A DNA stretch of 64,000 bases from Chloranthus sessilifolius (lineage: Eukaryota > Streptophyta > Magnoliopsida > Chloranthales > Chloranthaceae), in the NCBI GenBank assembly GCA_021018995.1, contig CM037585.1, forward strand, positions 66,776,646 through 66,840,645. Reading direction: 5' to 3'. A program made the translations under genes and the position numbers. The first letter of the stretch is position 1, and every line of letters begins with the position of its first letter. The notes beneath the pieces are model-generated. The model was not told where the DNA came from, made no database searches, and was given only the letters and a program-made list of their open reading frames with translations. Below are positions 46,817 to 59,000 of the stretch, one piece after another.

Positions 46817-48633
46817 TTCGATTCGATTCGGTGACTCGATTCTGAGCCAATTGAACCAACTTATGATACAGATTTTGACCCCAGTTATTAGATCACATTG
46901 TACTTATCTGTGTTATGAGTTTGTAATATAAAATTCTATTTTTTCTGTGAAATTACTATGCATTTCTGTTCTTTCTTTTTGTCATTACTTTTTTTCTTGA
47001 TTGCTTCTTTTCTTTGCTTTGGACGGCTGACCTCGCCTCCTTAGGTTTGGGGGTGTGGCAGAAATGTCAATAATTGAGTTAACATCAATGCAGCTTATGA
47101 TCAGTGGATTTTTTGAAAATGAAGTATACTCACACCTACTGTTTTTAAAAATAAGGAAGTTAAATTTTTTTTAAATTGATTTCTAGTGTAATTCTAATAC
47201 TTTCATGAAGTGAATGTCAGGAAATTTCTAAAAGAAAATTGATGTTTTAGAAAACCTAAAAAGAGAGAAAACAGTGATGATATACTTCAGGAATTTGATA
47301 AAAAAAAAAAAACCATATCCAGTGAGATTTGGGCCTGCTGAAATGTATTCTTTGGAGGTATGAATTGGCAATTTTTTCTGCTCTAGGGACCGTTTGAACC
47401 TGCTTGTTTTTACTAGAAGTCACACATATCCAAATTGAAATAATTTGATAGTACTCGTGATATTAAAGACATGATGTAAGGCCTCCTTTTGAACAGTTTG
47501 AACCTTACAAAGCCCCACCTTGTGAAACTGCCCTTGATACACACCATTTGAGCTGTACAAATCCAAGATTCCTTTGAAACCTCATCCAATAAACCTCATC
47601 AACTTCATTTAGCCTAACCCTCACTCCGAGAAGTCAGAAGATAAAGGGAAGGAAGCTGAAGAAAGGAGAGTGGGGTATCACCATGGTAAAAAGAAAAATA
47701 ATTGAAGGCAATGATGTATCAGTAGAAGAAGTGTGACATTCCAGTTAATGTCATTTTGAAAAAAAAAAAAAAGAAAAGAAAAAGAAGTCATTTCATTGGA
47801 AGTTTGAAAAAGAAAGAGAAAAAGATGGCCACTTTGGCTCTGAAAATTCAAAGAAGAAGATGAAATTGTGCTGAAATAAAGAAGGTGTCCATACCACCTC
47901 CTTACCTTGACTGACTTCCCAATTTTGAACTCCATTACACCCCTTTATTCTTGATAAATTTCACCCATAAGCCACATTACAACCCAAGTTAAAAGTCCTT
48001 ACTGATCAATGATGGATTGAGCTGTCACATGGAGATAAGGATTTGTGTAATCTATGGTGAAAAGAGCAGTGAATACAGAACCAAAAAGCAATGCCTATGC
48101 TCATGCTTACAGTCCTATTTGTGGGCTGTAACAGCTCTTGAGCCGTGTGAAATAGTACAACCCTCTTACTTGCATGTTGAGTGAAAACCTGGTGAGAGTT
48201 GGGTTTGAAATCGACTTATTTGGGGTAACATCAAAGCTGGATTCTCAAATAGAAGGCAAGCTGTTCATTAATTTTTCTTGTAAATAACTCTTCGACACAA
48301 ATTGAGTGAATGGAAAAAGGAATTACAGCAAAATTTCAGTTTTGAACTGATGTTTTCTTGAGAATCCTCTTATAACTTGACTGATACAGGTGTGAATAAT
48401 CTGATTGGATGAAAGTCTGTTTTAATAGAACCGCATTGATCTTAACTGATTTATTGGAGAAGTTTGTGGGTACCTTTACTGAAAACCCTCAGGAGACTTC
48501 ACTCCTCCACTAGGGATCACCTAGGGGTTTAAAAGGCTTGTTGCATATGCTAAATGCAACTGTGCTCCCTACAAAAGTGGCTTTTTACTTTATTTTTAAT
48601 TTTGTCTTTGCTCAGGGACTAGCAAAGATTAGG
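46817..48633 (+). other. 3' noncoding region of element C
   Basis: No ORF on the plus strand. It holds a PPT-like tract AGGTTTGGGGGTGTGG (47043-47058) 190-230 bp after the env-like ORF. It also holds CCAGTGAGATTTGGGCC (47318-47334) and several blocks closely matching element D, especially the 130 bp before the PPT (about 48450-48585). Confidence 0.75.
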
Positions 48634-48644
48634 TTTTGGGGGTG
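48634..48644 (+). other. Polypurine tract of element C
   Basis: TTTTGGGGGTG directly before the 3' LTR start TGTGGAGAACTG. This is the plus-strand priming site. Confidence 0.8.
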
Positions 48645-50495
48645 TGTGGAGAACTGAAAAATACCATTTTTCACCCCTTAACTTGAGTCTTGATAGACCT
48701 TTGAGAGAACTAAATAAGTGTTTTAAGTGCTTGTGTTGCAGCTAACAATAAAGACAGGCTTAACCATAAAAGCAGCGTAAAAGTGCCAAAAAGATGACAA
48801 CCCATGTCAATCCAAAGGAAGAAAGAGAAGAAACAACCTCACTAGTCATTGAAGGTCTGAATTGAAGAGGCAAAGACCTGGTCTCAACCCAGAGAAGAAG
48901 TATGGAGCAATTCGAACAGAAAAATGCACTACAGAGTACTTTTCGCAAAGAACCTGAACTGTTCGCAAAGAACCTGAAACTCTGCGTAAAGAATAAAAAC
49001 TTCAGGCTTAAGCTTTCAAAGAGCATCTGAACTCTTCGAAGAGATGATTTACCGTTTTGAAAAGGAGAAAACTTAATTTGAACAGAACCAGAACCTTGCG
49101 AAAAGAGCTTCAGGAGTTACAACACCTTGCGAAAAGCCCCCTAAACTTTGCGAAAAGGTATTCTGGAGGTTCTCAGCTTTTGCAAGGGCAATTCAGTAAT
49201 CTGTTTCACGCGTCCCAATGCATTAAAAAACCTAGGGACGTTTCAGAGGATTCTAAGCATGAAGCGAAGGCATATTCCACCCCACGTGAGCACCCAGAGA
49301 TGAAATAACTTGGTGGGAACTTCTAGAAACTCTAACAGATTTGCAAAATGCATAACAGAATTGATGCCTTTTCACCGATTGGTGAACGGATCGAGGAATT
49401 CTGATTGGCCAGAACAGATCTGGATCCTCGTGCTCGACCACCATTGGTCAATACAGATCTGAGCACCTCTGATTGGTTGATACACATCTGAGCTAGACTT
49501 GGGGAAAACTATAAATAGACGAACCATTTGCCCAATTTGGGCATCCAGATTTTGAGTTTCATTCCTATTCCCCCATTTCCAAACCAGATAGTTTGTCTGA
49601 AATCCCTGTAATAGCTTCACTTTGACTTGCAATTGGGAGCTGTGAGACATTTCTGTAATTCAAAAGAGAGTTGTATTCAAGACTACAAATCTGAGAGCTG
49701 TTTAAGCTGTGCTCTGTAATTGTAATGGTGGATTTGAAAAGGTTGTCAGAACCGATATTCTCAATTGGATTCATGTTAAGGGTTCCCTCTGATCTCCTTA
49801 TTGCATTAGACTCCTTTAGATTTACTGTTTTTCATGCAATTTCCCTTGATTCATTAATCCTGTGAGAATTAGTGTTGGTAACCTAATCTCTCACGACATT
49901 TGTAGTGATGCTTCTTGTTCTAAACTATGGCTTTAGATTAAAGACTATTGGATGGTTTGTGGCCATTAAAGTGGACAGACCATAGCCATAAGCTTAAACC
50001 TAATCCTTAAATTAGATTTATTTCTCTTACTTCTGCGCTTGTAGCCAGATGAAGATTGGATCATCTCTCAGTTGAGCTGCATTTGTTCTCATTAGTTTTC
50101 AAGGACCAAATCAAAGTTAGATATTACTTCTCTATTTTATATAAGTTTACCTCGAACGTTTCCCCAACTCGGATCTGGATCACTTAGTTTAATTTTTACT
50201 TTTATCATTTAGTTAATGTGACAAATTCAACCTCCCATCTTATGTGCTTTCTAGATAGGATAAGAGGCCAGATCTGGTAGCTCAGATCTGGAGGTTTATC
50301 TTGCATTTTAGACAAATTCTCTGTGGATGATCTTTCACTCACTTACATTTAAAACTTGCTACAATTGGCCCTGATCTTGCAGGCTAATTCACTTCTACCT
50401 GTGCTGATATTTCTTTATTTTTTTCAGTATAATTTAGCAGTTGCAAACCTGTTTTCAAAACACACATAAATCAAGCACACTAAGAAGAAACAACA
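48645..50495 (+). repeat. 3' LTR of element C (1851 bp)
   Basis: It aligns end to end with the 5' LTR with a few short indels (for example near 48843, 49370-49388 and 49744-49755). It ends GAAGAAACAACA and is followed by the ATAGG duplication. It has its own TATA box (49510-49518). Confidence 0.96.
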
Positions 50496-50500
50496 ATAGG

Positions 50501-50769
50501 TTTGACCAGATGGGAAATAGCTTCTTGAGTGGGCATCAGGGCATTCGCTATATCAGATCCAATCTAGAAACCTGCAAGGAGAACTGTAATCTCTGAAAGA
50601 GTCGAGAAAATCTCTAGAGTACTTCTTTCTACCCGTATAACCACTTCTATATTCATCATGATGCTTCATGGCACTCTGAGCCTATAGACATTAAGAAATA
50701 CAAACATATAGTATGCACCAACAAGTCATTACAGATAGACTCATGCAAACACATACACACATATATTAG
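50501..50769 (+). other. Continuation of the DNA interrupted by element C
   Basis: This follows the right-hand ATAGG and is the other half of the target (33546-36218 side). No ORF or transposon terminus is seen. It ends at ATTAG where LTR H begins. Confidence 0.6.
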
Positions 50770-51198
50770 TGTAGACACCCAAAATTGGCCCAAGGCCCGA
50801 TTGAAACATACATCGAGAGAGGCGCACTCCCGAGCTTTTGATAGCCCCTCCCATACCCTTAGGATTCTTCCCAAACCCTTAGAAACTTACCCAAACCCTT
50901 AGGAATTACCCCCAACCTTTAGAAACCTCTCCGAACCCTTAGTTAACCCTCCCAGGCCAGGGTCAGAGAGAGATGTTCCAGGGCTGGCAGGGACCTCTAT
51001 GGATACTAAATCTAATATTATTGAAAAGTAGAGGTTCTCAGCTTTCCAACAAACCAAGAATCACCTCAATTTGAGGTGTATGTCAAAAGTTACGGCGATC
51101 CATGCAGTGCCCATGAGCTGCACTTGGTAGGGCATACATGGCGCATGTATTACATGTGCCAAGCCATTTTTCTCCAAAAATGGCTTGGCGCATCTAAT
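50770..51198 (+). repeat. LTR H fragment: start of a second G-type LTR
   Basis: It begins TGTAGACACCCAAAATTGGC, the same start as LTR G read on its own strand. Shared words follow (AAACCCTTAG repeats, AGTTACGGCGAT, CTTGGCGCAT). It is cut at 51198 by element D, so only the first 429 bp of U3 are present. A perfect 14-bp hairpin lies at 51158-51189. Confidence 0.85.
51158..51189. repeat. Perfect 14-bp inverted repeat in LTR H
   Basis: Arms GCCAAGCCATTTTT (51158-51171) and AAAAATGGCTTGGC (51176-51189) around CTCC. Element D inserted 9 bp to the right. Confidence 0.9.
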
Positions 51199-51894
51199 TG
51201 TTGAGCACTGAAATATACCACTTTCTACCCCTTAACCTGACTTATGATGGACCTTTGAGCATGTTAACAATGTCTTTTAAGTGTGTTTTTACATATAACA
51301 GCAAAATAAGAGCTTAATGTTGCAATCCATGCTTTTGAAGCCAAGAAGAAGGAATTTTGTGTTTAGCAGTGGAGCTGATGGATTTATTGAAAAGGCACCT
51401 TGGTGGTTCACACCATTGGGGTTTTTTAGCATGCTTTGGGGGGCTTTGAAGACCTATTGAGAGAGAGTGGTGAAGCCCAAGTTTTATGGATTGCTGCTGT
51501 AATGAATTGAGCAAACCGGTAATTCAACAATTTATATACTCAGCAGTGCAGCAGTTCAAGTGGCACTTGTGCAGCGTTGGTTAAAGCAATCTTTGAAGCA
51601 TAAGAGCAGCTGATATCATTAAAGATGAGAGCACTTTAGTGTTGATGCACCAAGCCATAAAACTGCAAAGCCAACATGCTAGCTGCCTTGAAGAACTCGA
51701 ACAGTTGGTTGAAGTGTCACTACTGCACTTAGCAGTTTTTGTGCTGCAAACCATGACCTTCAAGTAGTTTTATTGCTAGAAAATGAGCCACATTAGTAGC
51801 ACAACTGCTGTATTTGAAGGACTAGAGAAGATGTCAAAGCTGGAATGTGGATTGTAGAGCTATTATGTGCTGAAAATAGACTCCACGAGGGGTT

Positions 51895-52295
51895 GTTTTG
51901 AACCCCACGAGCTGGTATGTGCTGAAATCAAGCTACAGTGCTGAAAAAAGGCTAAAATTGAACCTGTCGTAACCTATCGAATGGATGTTTGAACCTGTCG
52001 CAACCTATCGAATGGTTGTTTGAACCTATCACAACTTATCGAATGGTTGTTTGAACCTGTCGAGAACCTGTCGAGAGGTTTTGATGCTGAAAATGAAGCT
52101 ATCGAGCATCCTGTCGAATGGTTGAATGAATCGGTCGAGATCCTATCTAATGCACACCTGAAGCCCATCCAACCTATCGAATAGAGGCCTAAACCTATCG
52201 AGATCAAATTTCTGAAGCTCCAACCTATCGAATAGATGCCTGAACCTGTCGAGATCGATGTTCTGAAGCTCTAACCTATCGAGGCACAGGTTCCA
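51895..52295 (+). promoter_or_regulatory. U3 motif cluster (CCTATCGAATGG type) in LTR D
   Basis: Eight TATCGA sites (such as CCTATCGAATGG, CCTATCGAATAGA, CCTATCGAGATC) alternate with about seven TGTCGA/TGTCGC variants (CCTGTCGAGA). An AACCTATCGAATGG unit is almost regularly spaced at the left side (about 50 bp apart). The same motif appears internally at 59835-60255. Confidence 0.6.
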
Positions 52296-52596
52296 GCCAC
52301 CTATTTCACACTTTAGGGACATTTTGGGGATTCCAATGCTTCTAGGGCACACATCCCAATGTCCCACACATCTCAGGGATTTATCTTGGGTTTCATTAGC
52401 AAATATCTGTGGCCGGTAGGGGCATTTTTGAGAGCTATAAAAACACATTAGCTGGGCACAAACTTCTGCACGTGGGACAACAGTCCGCATGTGATTTTCT
52501 TTGGCCGAAATGAAAACACCTCAGCTGTGCATAACAAAAATGAGTCCTCTGCTCTCTGATTGGCTGCAACTCAAGGCACATGGATCGATGCATATG

Positions 52597-52604
52597 TATA
52601 AATA
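52597..52604 (+). promoter_or_regulatory. TATA box of LTR D
   Basis: TATAAATA in ATATGTATAAATACCCATC, about 300 bp after the motif cluster, the same spacing as in LTRs C and F. Confidence 0.65.
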
Positions 52605-53737
52605 CCCATCTATTCTGTTGTTTTTCTTCAACAAGGAAAGTAGGAACAAAGGAATAGCTTGAGTTCTCCTTAACTCATTTAGGTTTAGCTTAGGTTTTTA
52701 TTTTCTTATTTCTCTTCCCCCTTTCTCTCTCTAATCCAGCCTATTGGATTCGATCTAGATAGCAGCTCAGATCTATTTTGTAATTATAATTTTGGCATGA
52801 AAAAATATGGATCGATGCACAGACTATAGATCTGGGAACAAGTTTATTGTAAGTGGTGTTATTTGAAGCAATAAATTGTTGCTTTTAAAGCTTAGTTAGA
52901 TCTAAAGATCTGGTGGTCCCATTAGATTCTCGATCGGATTTGGGTAGAGGAGTTTGTTAATTAGCTCACCCACTTAACTGGTAGATCTCTTGATGACCAC
53001 CCGATCTCCCTGGGTTTGACATGCCTGTGATTCCCTGAGTCTGTGACCTTGGAATTGCAGCATCTGTAGTGGTTTTAACTGTTCTGATTAATGCTTTAGC
53101 TTTGGTGGAGATCCCTAGGATGATCTATGACCTTTAAAGTGGACAGATCATAACCTTAAGATTAGTCCAAGCTCGGGCTCTAATTAGATTCGATAAAGTC
53201 TATAGGATGGTCTGTGACCATTAAAGTGGACAGATCATAACCTTAAGACCAGGTGGATCTTGTGATTTGGAGTGAAACCTTCTACCCTGTAGCTGTGCTT
53301 ATAGCCAGTTGAGGGATGGTTGCATATCCTCAGATCTTGATCTGTTTTGTAATAAGAACTAGGTCCTGGCTGCCTATTTCTCACCATTTGATCTTTATTT
53401 GTCCATCCATCTTACTCCATCTTTTAGTTTAATTTTATTTCAGTTTTGTAGAATTAGATCTAGTGACACAGAAAAACTCTCTTTCTTTTCCCTGTTTTCG
53501 TAGAATTGCCAAATTTTGTAGGCAGATCTGGAGGTCTACTATACACCTTCTAGGTTTAGATCACTACTCCCTGTGGGACAAATTCTTACTTATTAAAACT
53601 TGCTACAAAGGACCCTGTATCTTATAGGGCTAGGGTATTTTAGATGTGCTGAATTCACCCTCTATTTTACTTTCATTTTATTTCCTTTCTTTTCATTACA
53701 CAAGAATCAACACATTGAAAATCCCACAACATGTTTT

Positions 53738-53755
53738 TGGCACCGCTGTCGGGGA
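53738..53755 (+). other. Primer binding site of element D
   Basis: TGGCACCGCTGTCGGGGA, 6 bases after the LTR end. 53756-54052 is the leader. Confidence 0.9.
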
Positions 53756-54052
53756 GGTGCGTTTAGAAATTGATAGATCTAAGTTTTGACCATAGATCTG
53801 TAGTTTTCGTTTGATTTTTACTAACTACATTTGTAAGTTTTGTTGTTTTCCAATATTTTGTATGCATTTCATCAGATCTAAGGCTAGTAGTGAGAGGAGA
53901 ATCGTGCTGGAGACTGCTCTGTAGTTTGCATCCCTCTACTCCCCTGTTATTTTTCAGATCTGTTAATAATTTTTGTTAGAATAGTTAGAAAATTTGGTTG
54001 ATTCCGCTTGTTGTTTTGAGGATTTGTTCTGCATTCATATTCTGAGTGTTGT

Positions 54053-56037
54053 ATGTTTGGTAGGAGAACTCTCCAACCTCAGATTATTCCACTAAATCAA
54101 GAGGTTGAAAGACTTCTCGGATCTAGACCAACTACACCCACATCTGTTGCATATGATTCTGTAAAAATGGGTGAGCAATAGCAGCAAAGAACCCTTAAGG
54201 AGTTTAATGCACCAAGGGTCTATAATTTCCCCTTCTGCATTCAATTCCCAGCTGCTCAGGGAAACTATGAGATAAAATCATCAATCATTCAAATGCGGCA
54301 CTCATTTCATGGCCTGACCAAAGAAGACCCCTACAAGCACATTGATGAGTTCTTGGGACTGTGCATTACATTTAATATCATAGGTTTGGGGGAGGAAGCC
54401 ACCAGGATGAGACTCTTTCTTTTTTATTTAAAGGGCAGAGCCAGGACCTGGTTGTCCTTGCTTCCACCCAACAACATTCAGTCCTGGAGTGATCTGTAAT
54501 GTAAATTTCTGGCCAAGTTCTTCCCTATGTCAAAAATCAGCCAGTTGAGGAAGGGTATCATCTCTTTTACCCAAGATCCAACTGAAGACTTTCATCAATC
54601 CTGGGAGAGATTTAAGGAACTCTTAAAGAAATGCCCCCACCATCAAATCCCTGAATGGCAATTGGTTCAAAGCTTTTATCAGGGACTTAATGCTAAAAGC
54701 AGAGATATGATAGATGCTTTTTGTGGTGGTACCTATCTCTATAAAATTGCTGAGGAGGCATGGGAGCTCTTTGACATTATTTGTGAGAACTCTATGCAAA
54801 GGAAAACCTTAGCAAGAGATCAAAATCCTCCTAAATTGGTGAAGGAGAATACCTCAAGAGAGAAGATATATGAAGTGAGTGTGCCAAGTGAGTTGGAAAG
54901 GAAAGTGGACAGCCTAGCCCTGAAATTTGATAGGCTGATGGGAGCAATGCGGTCACATGTGGCTGCTAGGGTGGAGGAGGCATGTGACATATGCCAGTCC
55001 CCTGCTCATCCCCTTGAAGAATGCCCATCTGCTGACCAGTTTCCTGATTTTATAACAGAGCATGTGGCTGTAGCTCAGTCTTATGGGCAATAGCCTGCTA
55101 CTGGGTATCAATGGAGGAACCACCCCATTCTGAGGTGACGACATGATGTATACCCCAGCCAGCAATGGCAGCCCCAGCAGCCCATGCCCTACAGAAGTGT
55201 TCAGCCCTATCGAGACAATTATGTCCCAAGGCCTCAGTATTAGCAACCCATGGCCCAACCTGTTGCTCCTCCTGTGCAGCAATTTGCACCCCCTACAGCT
55301 GTGAGAACACCATCCTTTGAGGAACAAGTACTATCTTTACTACAGAGCTTGAACACCTTATCTCAAATTGTGCATTCTCATAACCAGAGCATCAAAAAGA
55401 TAGAGGACCAACTTGATCAGCTGTCTGATGCTCTGACTAAGAGAGAGGGAGGAAGGTTATCTAGCCAACCACAGGACAATCCACGAAGGCAGTTTGTAGT
55501 GGGTGAAGTTTCCACCACCTATGAGGAAGCCAAATCTGTTACAACTTTGAGAAGTGCTAAGCTAGTGGACAACCAAGTGGGCTGTGAGCCTGTGAGGAAC
55601 CTGGAGGAAGAAAATGAAGTGATTTCTACTAGCACACAACAAAGACCACCAGTTGTGGACTTGAAGGAACAATCAGCTGTGAATAAAGAGGATAATGAGG
55701 ATCCTCAAGAAAAGAAAAAAATAAAAAAGAAAGAGGTCCCATTGGCTAAGGCTGCAAGTGAGGGAGCAATCCCACATTTGCCATTTCCTAAGGCACTACA
55801 AGCACCTTCCCCTTTTGATAAAGGGCAAGGAAAAATTGAGGAAATGATAGAGACTTTCAAGCAAGTAAAGAAAAATTTACCTTTACTTGATGCCATTAAA
55901 CAAGTCCCAGCCTATGCCAAGTTTTTAAAAAACCTGTGCACCCATAAAAGACAGTTTAGGATACACCTATCCAAGAAGGTCTTTTCAGCAGAAAAAGTTA
56001 AGCAAGTCCTGCCGATTGCAACTCGCCCCAAACTTTA
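54053..56037 (+). pseudogene. gag part of the gag-pol frame of element D
   Basis: The ATG at 54053 (MFGRRTLQPQIIPLNQE) opens a frame that continues without any frameshift into pol. Gag core: IKSSIIQMRHSFHGLTKEDP, FNIIGLGEEA, ARTWLSLLPPNN, CPHHQIPEWQLVQSFYQGL. CCHC knuckle CDICQSPAHPLEEC at 54983-55024. A Gln/Pro-rich section and a Lys-rich linker (KKKIKKKEVPLAK) lead to FKQVKKNLPLLDAIKQ. Nonsense codons are at 54179, 54497, 55091, 55136, 55241 and 56036. Comparison with C and A makes them CAG/CAA-to-TAG/TAA or TGG-to-TGA changes. Confidence 0.9.
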
Positions 56038-59000
56038 AGACCCTGGCCTCCCCACTATCCCCTACATCATTGGGGATCATACCATTGACAAAGCCTTATT
56101 AGATCTGGGAGCCAGTGTAAATTTGCTTCCATATTCAGTATAAGAGAAGTTGAGCTTAGGCAAATTAAATCCCACACATGTGGTCCTCCAACTGACTAAC
56201 AGATCTGAAAGGAAACATGTGGGGATAATCGAGGATGTTTTGGTTGGAGTTAACAAATTCTTCTATCCTGCTGACTTTTTGGTGCTAGATATGGAACCAG
56301 GTAGGAGTGTCACCTCCATACCTGTGAATCTAGGTAGACCCTTTTTGGCCACAGCTAATGCTTGTATTCAATGCAGGTCTGGAATCATGGAAGTGTCATT
56401 TGAAAATATGAAGGTTAAATTGAATGTGTTCAACACAGCAAATCAACCTCATTCCAATGAGGATTGTTTTTCTCTTGATGTGATAGATAAGGTTGTCCAG
56501 GAAAATGTGAATATCCTGCTACATGGTAAGGAATGGTTTAATGAGCTAGCCGAAGTATGGAAGGAAATAGAGGTAGAAAAGGGTCCCACCTCTGAGATTG
56601 AGCATGTGCAACTTGTCTCTTCTGAAGCTTTACCAGCACAGCACCACCCATGGAGGCCTACTTTGTTACCTCTACCACCCCCCTCTAAGGCACCCCTATT
56701 ACCCTCCCTCATCAGTCCCCCAGAGGTGGAGTTAAAGCAGCTCTCAAAATCTTTGAAATATGCCTTTTTAGGAGACAACACCAAATTGCCGATGATAATA
56801 TCTTCTTCCCTCACTCTCGAGCAGGAAAAAGAACTCCTTTGTGTACTAAAAAGACATAAGAAGATAATAGGATGGACCATTGCAGACCTTGGGGGAATCT
56901 ATTCTGTTGTGTGCATGCATAAAATTCATCTCGAAGAAGGTTCCAAACCTTCCAGTGAGATGTAGAGAAAACTTAACCCACACATGCAGGAGGTTGTGAT
57001 GAAGGAGGTAGTCAAACTCCTACATGCCAGGATAATTTATCCCATCTCAGATTCACAATGGGTAGCACCTACCCGGGTAGTACCCAAGAAATCTGGCATT
57101 ACAGTTGTTGAAGCAGATTTAGGTGAGCTGATCCCAACCAGACAGACCACAGGTTGGAGGGTATGCATAGATTACCGAAAACTCAATGAAAAAACCAGCA
57201 AGGATCACTTCCCACTGCCTTTCATCGACCAAATTTTGGACAAGCGGGCAGGCAAGGTCTATTACTATTTTCTTGATGGATATTCAGGGTACAATCAAAT
57301 CCTTGCATACTCCCAGGACCAAGAAAAAACCACATTCACTTGCCCATTTGGGACCTTTGCATACAGAAGGATGCCATTTGGGTTGTGTAATGCACCTGCC
57401 ACGTTCCAAAGATGCATGTATGCTATCTTCTCTGACATGATTGATAAGTTTTTGGAGATCTTTATGGATGATTTCTCCATTTATGGAGATGAGTTTAGCC
57501 AATGCCTACACCACCTCAGTTCCGTATTGCAAAGGTGTGAGGAGACCAACCTAGTTCTGAGTTGGGAGAAAAGTCACTTCATGGTGACTCAAGGCACTGT
57601 TCTAGGACATGTTGTCTCTCATAAAGGAATCGAAGTTGATCAAGCTAAGATCAATTTGATTGCTCATTTGCCCCCTCCGAAAATTGTCAAACAAGTTAGG
57701 TTATTTCTGAGTCATGCTGGCTTCTACAGAAGGTTCATCAAGGATTTCAATAAAATCTCCAAACCCCTCTGTCACCTGTTGTGCCAGGATGTTCCTTTTG
57801 ACTTTAATGATGAATGTCGAGTTGCTTTTGAATTGTTAAAAACTTGTTTGACCACAGCTCCCATCTTGCAATCCCCTGATTTTTCTCTGCCATTTGAGCT
57901 GATGTGTGATGCATCAGATTTTACCATTGGGGCAATGTTAGGGCAAAGAAAAGACAAGGCACCTTCTGTGGTAGCATATGCCAATAAATCAATGGTTGAT
58001 GCTCAATTGAATTATACTACAATTGAGAAAGAGCTATTAGCTATTGTCTTTGCCTTAGAAAAATTCAGATCTTATGTGCTGGGATAAAAAATTATTGTAT
58101 TCACTGACCACTCAGCTCTGAAATACCTCTTGTCTAAAAAAGAAGCTAAAGCACGACTAATCAGATGGATTCTTCTCTTGCAGGAATTCAATTTAGAGAT
58201 TAAGGACAAGAAGGGAGTTGAGAACATGGTTGCTGGCCATCTGTCAAGGATCTCAACAACTTACATGGAAAGCTTGCCCATCAATGACTCCTTCCCAGAT
58301 GAGCAACTTCTGACTGTCCAGATAAGTATGCCCTGGTTTGCCAATATTGTCAATTACCTTGCTGTGGGTAGGATCCCTCCACATTGGACCAAGGATGACA
58401 AAAATCTGTTCTTTGCACAAATTCGATATTACATATGGGAGGATCCTTACCTGTTGAAGCATTGTGCAGATCAGGTGATCAGACGTTGTGTACCTGAAAC
58501 TGAGTTTCAAAACATCCTAACCATGTGTCATGAACAGGCTTGCGGGGGCCACTTCAGTGGTAACAAGACTATGGCCAAGGTTCGTCAAAGTGGTTTCTAC
58601 TGGCCTACCCTATTCAAGGATGCCCGACAGCACTGTAAAGCTTGTCATCGATGCCAGCAAATGGACAACATTACAAGGAGAAACTCTATGCCCTTGCAAC
58701 CTATACTTGTTGTTGAACTATTTGATATTTGGGGAATCGACTTCATGGGACCTTTTCCCCCTTCTGTTGGATACAATTTCATCCTTGTCACTATGGATTA
58801 CGTATCCAAATGGGTAGAAGTCATAGCTACAAGAACAAATGATCACAAAGTTGTCATTCAATTCCTGAGAGACAACATCTTCTCAAAAGCTATTATTAGT
58901 GATGGGGGAAGCCACTTCTGTAATAAACCTTTTGACAAACTAATGGAAAGATACTCTGTTACCCACAGAGTAGCCACTCCCTACCATCCACAAACCAGTG

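Larger units (their letters stand above)
36224..50495 (+). mobile_element. Element C: complete Athila-like retrotransposon, TSD ATAGG
   Basis: Both LTRs (36224-38081 and 48645-50495) and all internal landmarks are present: PBS, gag, pol, internal motif cluster, env-like ORF and PPT. ATAGG occurs on both sides (36219-36223 and 50496-50500). By eye the LTRs differ at roughly 60 positions over 1.85 kb, about 3%, so the insertion is moderately recent (order of a million years under commonly used plant rates). Total length is about 14.3 kb, usual for Athila. Coding frames are broken, so it is not autonomous now. Confidence 0.96.
51199..53731 (+). repeat. 5' LTR of element D (2533 bp)
   Basis: It starts TGTTGAGCACTGAAATATAC and ends GAAAATCCCACAACA just before the PBS. 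U3 motif cluster at 51895-52295, TATAAATA at 52597-52604. Two copies of the conserved block (GACCTTTAAAGTGGACAGAT about 53130, GACCATTAAAGTGGACAGAT about 53217). CTTGCTACAAAGGACCC near 53610. Confidence 0.88.
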
